Of a stretch of 64,000 bases of DNA, positions 36,501-48,500 are shown piece by piece. Location of the stretch: NCBI GenBank assembly GCA_946550725.1, contig CAMNQX010000001.1, forward strand, positions 62,001 through 126,000, given 5' to 3'. The stretch comes from an uncultured Clostridia bacterium (GTDB lineage: Bacteria > Bacillota > Clostridia > Oscillospirales > Oscillospiraceae). The notes under the pieces are model-generated. The model was not told the DNA's origin, did no database searches, and worked only from the letters and a program-made list of their open reading frames with translations. Positions within the stretch are counted from its first letter, which is position 1, and every line of letters begins with the position of its first letter. The translations under genes and the position numbers were made by a program.

Positions 36501-39500
36501 GCTGGCGTTGCCGCGGACCAGAGCCAGGGTGTAGCGCTTCAGCGTTCCGGTGGCGGTGTCGGTGACCACGATGGGCACGATGAGGGTGTCGTAGCGCTCG
36601 GGCAGGAGGACTTCCACCTCGCCGTTGGCGTCGGGGGCCTTGCCGTTGATGGTGACGGTCACCCGGTCGCGGTCGGCGTCGGGATAGTTCCAGTAGGCCG
36701 CGGCGGCGGAGATGTACACCCTGCGCACGCCGTCCTGGACGTACACATAGTTGCTGTACTCGTTGGGGGCGTAGATCAGGTTGGGCGTCAGGTCCTCGGA
36801 GGTGCCGTCGGCCTTGATCTGCCGCACCGTCAGAGCCTTGCGGGTCACGGTGGTGGTGGAGACGATCTCCTTCACGGTGGTCTTCTTCTCCTGGTAGACC
36901 GGGTTGCCGTCCCCGTCCGTCACGGGATCGCCGTTGCCGTCCAGCACCGGCTCCATCACCGGCTCCATCACCACTTCGCCGTTGTCGTCCAGCACGGGCT
37001 GGCCGAACTCGTCCAGCTTGGGCTGGGTCACGGTGATCTCCTTGGTGATCTCCTCGGTCTCGGTGTAGGTGGCGTCGCCCAGCTCCATGACCACGCCGTT
37101 CTGGGCCTCGCGGTGGATGGTCAGGGAGTAGATGCCGATGTAGTAGGGGTAGCCGCCCTCCGGCACCGGTCGCACGTCGTAGAGGTACACGCGCATGACG
37201 GTGTCGCCGGTGTCCAGCTTCACCGAGTCGGTGACGTAGAAGGCCTTGCCCACGCTGCCGTGGTCGCCGCCCACCAGCTTCACGACGCTCTCGTTCTTCC
37301 ACGGGTCGCCGTCCGTTCCGGCGTTGGGGTTCACCACCCGCTTACCGATGGCTTCCACGTTCACCGTCTGCGCGTCGTAGGGCACGGTGACGTAGTAGTT
37401 CACGGTGTTGCCGTGGAAGGTCGGGGTCATGGTGCCCTCGTCCACGCCCAGGAACTCCAGCACGGGCGGCTTGTAGCCCTCGGGCAGGCGGACCACGTTG
37501 ACGATGTAGCGCACCTGGGTCTGGGTCACGTTGCCGTCGGCGTCCATGCCGTAGGCCACGAACTCGATGTTGTTCTCGTTGCCCACGCTCAGCGGGATGG
37601 CGATCTCACGCCAGCCGCTCACCTCGGTGGCCCACTTGGCGCTCGCGCCCTCGATGCCCCGGACGTCGCCCACGTTGATGGAGGCGATGCGCAGCTCGCC
37701 GGTGTTCACGGCGGAGCCGTAGGCGTAGAGCTTCTCCACCTCATAGGGCACCAGCACATTATAGTAGTGGATGTTGGGGGAGAAGGTCGGGAGGTTCGGG
37801 ATCAGGATCAGGTCCTCCTCTTCCGCCCCGTTCAACTTGGTGTTGATGCGGATATTGGTCACGGAGGGCTTGGGCCAGGTGGGCGCCTGCTTGGTCTCGG
37901 CGTCGCCCCGGTTGAGGATCACGGTGTAGTACCGCGTGGCCACGTTGGGAATGCTGATGGCCACCTCCACGGTGTTGTCGCCCACCATCAGGTCCACTGC
38001 CTCGAAGCCCGCCAGGATGTCGTTGGCGAAGTCGCTGGAGGAGACCTTCTTGCCGTTGATGGTCAGGTTGTAGTTCACCGGCGCGGAGGCGTTGGCCGGC
38101 TTGTAGGTGCCCGTCTGGGCGTACAGCTTCACCGACCGGGCCTCGTTGGGCAGGTTCACGTAGTAGAAGTTGATCTCCGGGTCGAAGGACGGGATGGAGC
38201 CATAGCTCACCGTCTGGTTATAGGCGTCGCGCACCTGGATGGAGGTCTGCTCCGCCACATCGGGCATGGTGTACAGGTTGGACTGGGTGCGGTAGACCGT
38301 GATGCAGTACTGCTTCTCGGTCACGCGGCCCTCCTTCTTGCCCACCACGTTGCCCGCGGCGTCCGTCAGGTCCTCGATAGCGGTGACCCGGACGATGAAG
38401 CGGATGTGGGTCTCCCCGTCGGGCAGCTTGGGCAGCTCGTACTTCCACGTGCCGTCGCTGCTCATCCGCAGCGGGACGGGCACGTTCACCGTCTTGTGCC
38501 CGGTGATGGGATCGATGGTGGTCAGCTGGACCAGGACCTCCGCGCGGTCCTGCTCCTCGGGACGCAGGGTGGCGGTCAGCTCCAGATGGTCGTTGAGCAG
38601 GTACTTCACGTCGCCGACCTTAAACTTCGGCGCCTTGCCGTGGTCCTTCGTCCACTTGTCCACATCCTCCTGGGTGTAGCGGACCGGGTTGCCGTTCTGA
38701 TCCCGCTCGTACTCGTCGGCATAGTAGTTGTAGCTCAGGAAGTAGTTGACCAGCTCGCTGTTCCAGATGGGGGTGATGTGCCCGCCGGCGGTGTAATCCA
38801 TCCAGATAATGTCGCCGCTGTCCATCCGGGCCTCGCGGTCGTCGGCGGTGCTGACGAAGGTGTCGGTGAGCACGTTGGCGCGGCTGTTGGCGTTCGTCTC
38901 CGTGTCGCCGGAGCCGCCCACTTCCTGAACGTCCACCACATAGGCGGTGTTGTGGGCCATGTAGATCTCCACCTCGTAGGCCCGCTTATAGGTCACGTCG
39001 GGCACGCCGGAGGTGTTGGAGACCGCCACGGTCTTGACGGTGATGGTGACGCGGTTGCTGCCGGGATGGAGCGGGATGGGCTTGGTCCACAGCTGGCCGT
39101 TGGTCACGTCGTCCAGGAACTCGCCGCCCACGCTGCGCACCCGCAGCTCGGTGATCATATCCACGCCGGTGAGGACGTCCACACCGGGCGTCTGGGCACG
39201 GACGGCGATGGTGGCGGTGCTGGTCTCCGCGTCGGTGGCCACGAAGTAGTCGTAGATATCGTCGCGGAAGAGCGGCGCGGTGGGATCGCTGACCATCAGG
39301 CTGTCCAGCCGGGTGTTGTGGCTGTCGCTCAGGTCGCGGTAGACCGCGATGGAGCCGAAGAAGGTGTTCACCCCGTTGGTGGCCTTCAGCACGAACCAGT
39401 TGGCGTTCTCCGTGAAGGGCAGGACCGTCTCTTGGTCCGGATCCATCAGGTGCCAGGCGGTCTGGTTGATGGAGGAGTCGAAGGAGGCCATGTTGCTCCA

Positions 39501-42500
39501 GTAGAGCTGGTAGCCCTGCTTTCTCACCTCACGGAAGAGGTTGACCTTCAGCTGGCCGGAACTGCTGACCGTGTTGAAGTAGAAGTTATGGTCGCTGGCG
39601 TGCTCGTCCTGAGCGGAGGCGGCGCGGGTGAGCCGTGCGCCGTCGATGCGCAGGTCGTAGAAGGGCGAGTAATCCACGCGCTCCCAGAAGTTGTTGGTGC
39701 CGGTCACGTCCTCCTCGCTCTGGGCGTTCTTGCAGAAGTACAGGGTGTAGAGGTTGCGGCTGCTGACAGTGCCGTCCGCCCCGGTGCGGGCCACGGTGAT
39801 CTCCACCCGGAAGGTGGCCTTCTCGTTGTACAGCTCAGGCACCTGGATGACCTTGCCGGTCATGTCCGCGCCCACCAGCTGCTGGACCTCGCCCTGACCC
39901 TCGCCCTCGTCGAAGAAGGTGGAGACGATGACGCTGTAGGTGGCGTCGGTGTAGAGCACCGGCTCCAGCTCGATCTCGTTGGTCATCAGGTAGGGCACGG
40001 AGAAGTAGTAGTTGAAGTTGTCCGGGTCGAAGACCGGCGAGAAGTCGTAATAGTAGTCGTAATCCGAGTAGGTCTTGCCGCTGCGCTGGTACATCTTGAT
40101 GTCCCGCAGCTTGGCGGCGTTGGGATCGGGCCGGCGGCGGATGGTCACGTAGTAGGTGCGGCTGGCCAGACCGTCCTCGGAGAGGACCTCGATGGACACC
40201 CGGTTCAGGCCGTAGTTCAGCACCACGTCGGGCAGCTCGTTGCGCCACGTCACCGGATCGGTGGTGGTCACGGTCTGCTCCACGCCGTTCTTGTCCTTGT
40301 ACACCAGGGTGGTCACGCCGTTGGAGTCGGTCTTCTGGGACACCAGCCGATCCCTGGTAATGACGGCCTCGCCGCCGTCGGGCAGGGCGATGTGGGTGGT
40401 GCTCAGCATATTGGGTGTCAGTTCCTTGAGCTTGGGATCGTCGGTGGTGCCGTTGGGCAGCAGGACCGTGGCGGTAGCCCCGTCGCAGGGCAGGATGGTG
40501 GTGAAGTCGATGGAGCCGACATCGCTGTCCACGGTCATGTCGTAGCTGTCTCGGCCGGAGGTCATGTCATAGGGAGGACTGATGGGCACTTCCTCGCCGG
40601 TGGCGCTCTCCACGGCCGCCAGGTCTACCAGGTAGGCCTCGCTGCGGTAACGGTAGATGTGGAGCATGTAGAGCACGCCCGGATCCGCCTCGTTGTTGGC
40701 GTTGTACTTGACGTACAGCGGCACCTCCATATAGGCCATCCCGTCGGGGATCTTGAAGGTGATCATGTTGTCGGTGGTGAAGTCGTTGGTGGGCGTGGTC
40801 TTGTCGGTCTGGTCGCGGTCGGCCACCATCCACGGGGATCCGCCGATGCGGACCCGCTGCTTATCGTTGTCGTTGGGCTGGATGGTGCTGACACGGATGG
40901 CCACTTCCGTGGTGCTCCAGGGCACGCCCACGACGAAGGTGCCGTAGACCACGCCGGAGTTCGCCACGACGCCGTTGGCCTTGTTCAGGTCGCGGGAGGC
41001 GGAGTTCATGATGTCCTCGTAGTTGTCCGGCGGCTGGTGCCACGTCTCCTCCACGTCCCATTCGCCGGTCCGCGGGTTCAGCGGGTCGCCCTGGACGGCG
41101 GAGAAGGTCAGACCGTGGCTGTCCACCTGGACGCCCACCAGGTCGCGGCTCACCTCATAGAGCCGCAGGGTGTACATCTTGTACTGCACCCGGCGGGTGG
41201 TGACCTTGTAGGCGCCGTCCTCGCCTTCCTCGACCTTGTAGAAGCTCTTGCTGATGATGCCCCGGTTGTAGTTCAGGTCGCCGTCGATCAGGCTGGTGTC
41301 CTCGTTGGAGCCGGCCTCCTCCACGAAGCCGTTGGTGAGTCCGCCGCCCGGCACGGCGTCGGGCGTCATGTAGCTCACGGTGTCCACCGTGACCTGGACC
41401 TTCACCCGGATCTCCGTGGACTGGCTCACGTCGCCCATGACCTCCACGTTGGTCATGAGGGTCTCGTTGCCGATGGTGCCGTCCTTGGACTGGTGCTTGC
41501 CGGAACTCAGCTCATAATTGGCGTTCACCAGATCCACCGAGCCGTACTTGCTGTCCTTGGCCTTGGCGGCGATGGAGGGCAGGGTGCCCGAGATGGTCTT
41601 CAGCGGCACGTAGGCGTAGTATTCCTGGGTCATGCTGTTGAAGATCGCGTTCATCTTGTTGACCTTCAGGTACTCCAGCCCCAGATTGGCGTCCGCGCGG
41701 TTGATGCGGATGATGTAGTCGCTGGTGGTGCCCAACTCGGAGGTGACCTGGATGCGGAAGTCGTTGGTGCCCACGTCCAGATCCACCAACTGCTTCAGAT
41801 TCACCTCGTTGCCGCTGATGGCGGTCTCCTTGCTGCCGTTGCTGGTGCTCTTGGTGCGGAACAGCGTGAGGAAGGACTCGGTGTACTGGTGGTCGTGGTT
41901 GATGTTGGCCCAGATGTAGACCTGGTTCACCGCGTGGGACAGCTCGTAGGTGTAGGTCATCACGGGCGCGCCCGCGCCCTCGCCCTTCACGCGCTCGTTG
42001 GGCGCATAGCCCTGAACGCCCATCTGCACCCATTCGCCGTCCGGCTTCAGGGTCGAGTCGTCGGACAGGATGTGGTAGGTGGCGGAGTACTCCTGGGTGA
42101 AGCCGGTGCTGGGCACATGGAGGGTCACGGGGATGCGCATGTAGTCCTGACGGGTGACCACCTTTTCCTTGGGCACGACGGTGTTGTCCACCTCCAGCAG
42201 GACCTTGGTGGTATCCTGCTTGGAGCGGATGACGGTCTTGTCGGGATCGCTGTCGTCCACGGTGATCTCGCTGTCGCGGAAGGTGTACGTGTGGGTGCCG
42301 TTGTTGACGTAGACCTCCAGCTCCACGTCCATGACGCGGTGGGTCTCCCGCTCGTTGCCCACATACACGTCGTTGGACGTCACCAGGGCGTTAGCCGCGG
42401 CGGCCGCGGCGGCGCGGTCGGTGTAGACCACCGCTTCGCTGCCGTTACGGACAGTAGAGGTGAAGACGATCCCGTTGATGTAGTACTTGACCACGGCGTG

Positions 42501-45500
42501 GTACACGGTCTCGCCCGCGGCGTTGGTGAACGGATCGGCGCCCTTGAAGAGCAGGTCCTTATCCGCCACCGTGACGGTGGTGCCGTTGTCGCGGCGGATG
42601 GTGTAGGTCCGCTCCTCCGGCGTGCCCACGGTGACGAACGCCACCTCGTTCTCGATGGCCTTCTCCGTGAGGGCGTCCGCCTCGTCCTGAATGGTCTTGG
42701 GATAGTCGCTCTTCTGCAGCGTGTCCTTATGGTTGGTGGTGTAGGTCTCGCTGGCGCGGATGGCGGGCGCCAGCTCGGACTGCCTGCTCTGGAGGATCAA
42801 CTCGGTCTGCTCCTCCAGGTTGAGGGTGCCCGCCCGCTCCAGAGCCACCAGGTCGGGATCGCTGCGGAGGATCTCCAGGATCCTCGTGCGGTACTTATCG
42901 GTGACCTGGGCCTTGTAGTAGTCGGGATAGAACTTCCGGGCATACGCCTGGAGGGCGTCATGGGAGGTCGCCGCCGTGGCGTCGATACGCAGCTTGCCCT
43001 TGTTGTCCTCGGACATGGCGTAGTTGAAGCGGTAGTCCAGGACGCTGCGGTGGAAGTCCTTGTTGGTGAAGGGCACGTAGTCGCTGGTGTCGGTCTCCGG
43101 GTCGGCCGCGTTGATCACGTTGAAGACCCGCATATCGTCCAGATACACGTCCAGATTCACATAGTTGATGATGATCAGGTAGTTTCTGGCCGAATAGCTG
43201 CCGGAGGTCGGCTCCACGGTGACGTAGAAGTAGTTCAGCCCGTCGTTCAGGCTGCTGACCCGGAGGGTCAACAGGCCGGTGGCTCCCGTGGAGAACAGCG
43301 CGTCGTTGACCCCTTCGGGATCGTACGCGCCCTCGGTCAGCACGTTGCCGTCCTCGTCATAGGTCGCGCCGTCCCAGACCAGATTGCCGTCGTTGTCGTG
43401 GACGTAGACCTTGTACCGTTCGCGGGCCAGGGTGATGTTGGAGGTGGTCTCGGAGGACTGGATCTGGATCACCGCGGACCGGGTGGAGTTATACACCACG
43501 GTGGAGGCGGTGAGGATGCTGGTGGTGGGGGAGCCGACGGGGGCGTTGGGCCGCCGGAAGGTGGTGCGGTTCAGGGACAGGTCCTTTTCGTCCACGCGGA
43601 TGAAGTCCAGCCACTGGTCCAGGGCGTTCTTGCGGACCACGGCGTAGAAGGTCTGCTCCTCGCCGCCCAGGGTGACGGTGATGGGCACCCGGGTCTCCGC
43701 GCCGAAGATGTTCACCGCCGGGTTGGTGGTAAAGAGATCCTTCTCGGCGGGATTGCCGCTTTCCACCACGGGGTTCGGATTGCCGGGCACCAGCGTGCTC
43801 ACCGAGAACAGGTCGGAGGACACGTAGCTGAAGGTACCCTTGGACTGGTTGTCCTGGTCCTCCCGGCCGATGTCCAGGGTAAACTGGGACTCAGTGCCCT
43901 TCAGCTTATCAGCCAGGTTGCTGAAGGTGGCGCCGATGGGCACGGAGGTCTGGGACACCTCGTAGATGACCTCATAGTACAGGGTGCGGCTGTTGACCAG
44001 CTCCTGATAACGGATGTCGTCGGGCAGCAGGCGGTAGAGCAGGCCTTCCTTCTCCCCGTTGTTGGAGCCGTCCGCGTTGACGATCCGCTTGCCCACGTAG
44101 TAAAGCTCCAGGCCGTCCAGGGTGTCGGGATCGTAGTAGGACGCGCCGCCGCCACTGGGCACCGTCTTCTCTACCGGCAGGACATAGCGGAAGTCGCCGG
44201 CAGCGTCCATCATCATCGGAACGTCGCTTCCGATGCGGACCATCAGGTCGCTGAAGTCGGTTTGACGGTTCACGATATTCCAGGTGTTCACCGAGAAGGT
44301 GTTGTCCGCGGTGACCACGATCTCCAGCGGGAAGCCCATGTCGCTCTTCTTCATCAGGATCTCGCCGGTGAGCACATGGGTGGAGGCGGAAGCGCCGGTG
44401 GTGATCTCCAGGTTGTCCGAGCTGTCCAGGATCCACGGCTCGTCGGACTTCACGGGCACGCCGTTTTCCTTCTTGATGCTCTCGTCGATCGCCATGCCGT
44501 CCACGTCCACGCCGCCGGCGACGTACACGAAGTTCAGGTGGTCGCCTCTGGGATCGCGCAGCTGGACGGTGGCGCGGGTGCTCAGCGCCTCCAGGTAGAA
44601 CGGGATGAGCACGTAGGCGTCGTCATCGTCGGACTCGCTGCGCATGATGTTCACCGTGGACGTGTAGGTGCTCAGGCCGCCGTAAGCGGCGGAGATGTTC
44701 GCCCACCGCTGGTTGGGATCGGTCTTGCCCAGCCGGACGTACTTCAGGTCGGTGTTCACGCCGCCGTTGAGCAGATCCACGTCATAGATCTTCTGGGTCG
44801 TCCCGTTGGGGGCGGTGACGCGGACGGTGACGGTGCTCTTCTGGGCGCCGCCGGTCTCATGGCGCGGCTTGATATACTCACCGGGCACGGGCGTCGTCCA
44901 GCCGTTCTCCGTCTGGAACTCGATGGTGGCGGTGGGTTCGTCGGTGATGAAGTGGAGGTCGGTGATGTAGGTGACGCCGGGCAGCTTCACGGTAAAGTGG
45001 CCGGTGGTGTCGGTGCCGGGATCCTTCGTGCCCTCCTTATCCTCGCCGCTGGAGGTGTCGCCGCCGCTGCTCCAGCCCAGGTTGTTCCTGGCCCAGACCT
45101 CCTTCAGGTCGGCGTTGTCGGAATCGCGGCGCAGCTCCAGCTTATAGACCTTGTGGCTCCGGCCGTCGGCGGACTCCGCCACGAAGTAGACGTAGGTCGC
45201 CCGGTTCAGCTCCACGGCCCGGATCGCCACGGCCTGACCCAGCTGACGGTGCAGCTCACGCCCGGTGGGATCGTAGATGCCCACCATGGTGGTGTCGGAA
45301 CCGGCCACGCCCTTGACATGGGCGCTCTGGGCAAAGGTGCTGACGATGGCGAAGTAGTTGTACACCGTCTCGTCGGTGCCCAGACCCAGACCGGGCAGCG
45401 TGGTGCTCAGGTCTTCCTTGGTCTCATAGGCGTCGCCGCTCTTTGCGGTGGCGAGCTTGTAGCCCGCGGAGGGATTCTCGGCGGTGAAGATCCGCAGGTC

Positions 45501-48500
45501 CAGATCCGCCAGGGAGTCCACCATGTTGATCTGGAGCACCGCCACGTGCATCTCGTCGTACATCCTGGTGCCGTCAGACAGGTTGTAGGCGTCGGTGGAG
45601 GAGACCAGGATGGGATAGAAGATGGTGTCGCCCACCTTCATGTCCCGCAGATCCACGTCGGCCGCGTCGCTGGGCGTGCGGAAGGTCATATCCCGGCCGG
45701 AGTCGACGAAGTACTTGCTCGGCTCCTCCAAAATGGCCTGGAGGCGTCCGGTGGCGCCGGTGCTGCCGGGGATGTTCACGGTGAAGAGGGTAGCGTCCGT
45801 GGACAGCATGGCGGCGTACTCGCTCTGGCTGCCGTCCCGCATGGTCTTAAAGAAGTGCATCCAGCCATCCCGGTCCAGATTCGTGCTGAAGCTGGTCTCG
45901 GACGGGATCACCGTGCCGCCCGCCGGGATGAGGACGGTGTTCAGGGTGTTGACGCGCCCGTACTCCTCGTCCTCCGGCGTGAGGGTGCCGTCCTGCTCGT
46001 TGGCCCGGCGCTGGGCGTTGCGCTCGTCGATGGTCTTTTGAGCCTGCTCCACCACCGTACCGGTGACGACCAGGTCACCGTTTTCGTTGATGGCCAACTG
46101 GGCCGTGAGATTGGGCGTCTTGGTGGCCCGGTACGTCTGCACGCCCACATACTGCAGGTTGAAGGTGTTGTCCTTGCGGCTGATGATCAGGACGTAGTCG
46201 CCGGGATGCAGGTCCGCCCCGTTGGGCAGGTTGGACACCCGGATGCCCACATAGAGCACCTCTTGGTCCATGGGGAAGTCCACCGTCACGTCGTAACGGA
46301 TGTAGTCGCCCTGGCCCTTGCCCACCTTGTCGTAGCCGTTTCCGCTGGCCTTCAGCTGATAGTTGCCGTTGCCGGCGCCTACGAAGACGTAGGTGGAGGT
46401 GATGCGGTTGCGCTGCTCGTTGACCAGCAGGTAGTCGCCGTTCTCAGCGGGGACGAAGCTGCCGGTGGCCACGTCGTAGCGGTAGTTGCCGGCGCCGGCG
46501 GGCCGGCTGGCGGTGTAGAAGGAGATGGGATCGCCGAAAGTGCCGTCGTCCTTCATGTTGAACAGCTGGAGGTAGACGTCATCCTGGTTGGCGCGGACGT
46601 CCAGAGCCACCTGCTGGGTGGCGGCGGCCACGGTGGCCTCGATCTCCATGGTGGCGTTGACCACCTCGGCGTCCACGATGCAGTTCTGCTCCTTGTTCAG
46701 CCCGGATTCCTCTTCCAGGATGGTGACGCTGGCCAGCGTACGGTCGTCGGTGGCCCGCTCCAGCTGCAGGGTGTACACCCAGGGCTTCATGGATCTGGGA
46801 TCGCTGAGCAGCTGCTCATTCTGGGAGCAGACGTTGATGTACATGGTGGCGTCGCCGCCCGCGGAGATGGTGAGGGTCTGCTCGTACTCGCCCTGGTAGC
46901 AGGTGGGGATGGAGCCTTCCACGCGGCTCAGGCCCACGCCGCTGTAGCGGAACTCCGCCTTGGCGCGGACGACCACCTGGGTGGTGGTGCGGTCGATGAC
47001 CGCCCGGAACAGGGTGGGCACCACGCGCATATCCACCACGTTGCCGTCGGCGTCATACACGTTCTGCCACAGAGGCACCTTGGTGCCGTCCGGCCGGGTC
47101 GCGTCGCTGCCGTCGGCGTTCTGGACCGCGCGGTAGCTCCAAGGCTCGGGCACGGTGTAGGTCACGCCGTTCACGGTGGTGGACAGCGTCCGCGCCAGAT
47201 AGGGATCGGTGGTCTGGGTGTTGTTGGCCGTGCGGTAGACCACCTTGGCGTTGGGATTCAGGCTGTGGTCACTGAGGCCCTCGGTGCCGTTGGCATAGGC
47301 CCAGATCTCATAGCCCTCGGTCTCCTGGCCGTTCTCCGTCCAGGAGCTGTAGTTCAGGTTGCGGTTCTCGGTGTCGGTATTGCGCATCTCCAGCAGGTAG
47401 TAGTCGATGGAGCCGTCCTGGGCTTCCACCGCCATGTAGACGTTGTCCACCGCCTGCTCGGGCAGGAACTTGACGTACTCCCAGCTGTTCTGCTGGTAGG
47501 TCTGGAAGTAGTTCACGTTCCGCTGCAGGGTGTTGCGCTCGTTGTAAAGGTTCACGCTGTAATAGTTGCTGGTGTTCCGATCCTGGCGGGTCCCGGCCTG
47601 GGTCACCCACTTGATGCTGCCCTGACCGGTGGTGGGCTTGCCTGTGGCCGTGTTTACGTTGCCCATACCCATCTTGCTGGTCAGCTCTTTGGCCTGGGCG
47701 GTCACACGGTAGTACGCTCTGCCGGGCCGCAGGGAGTCCGCGGCGGTGGAGGTCAGGAAGTTGTAGTACACCGGGCGGCTGCAGGGCACGCCGTCCGCCT
47801 CCAGCTTGGCGATCAGATCGTCGCCGCGCAGGCCGGTCACGTCAAGCTCTTCGCCGTCGGCGTCCACGTACACGCCCTTCGTGTTGGTCTTGAAGTAGAA
47901 GGCGCGCTCCTCCTTCAGGCTGTTGATCCGGTTGGTCAGCAGGCGGATGCGCTGGTTCTGGGCGGTGGTGGCGCTGCCGGCGGCCGCGACCTCGGCGTTC
48001 AGAGCGTCCAGCTCAGCCTGCAGCACGTCGATGTCCGCCTTCACGGCGGCCAGATCGCGGATCACTTCCTGCACCTGGCCGTCCTCGTCCACCACATAGG
48101 CCTTGTCGGCGTAGCGGTTGGCCTGGGACTCGTTGACCCAAACGCTCATCAGGCCGGTATCGCCGGAGCTGATGTGCAGGTCGAAGATGTAGCGGGTGGT
48201 GGTCACCTCGTCCTCCGCAACCACGTCCACCGTGATGGTAGCGCTCTCGTCGCCGGCGCCGGTGTAGCCCTCCAGCACCAGTTCCAGATCGGGGCTGGCG
48301 CCGCCATGGGTAACGTCGGTATTGTTGCGGTCCTTGACATGGATGGTGCCGATACGCGTTGTCACGCTGCTGTTGGCCATGGCGTAGGTGTACAGGTCGG
48401 CGGGTACCGTGTAGATGGTGGCGTTGCCCGACTGGTAGGTGGTGATGCTCTTGGTGCTGACCGCCACATTGTAATGGGTGATGGTGAGGCCCTTGCTCTC

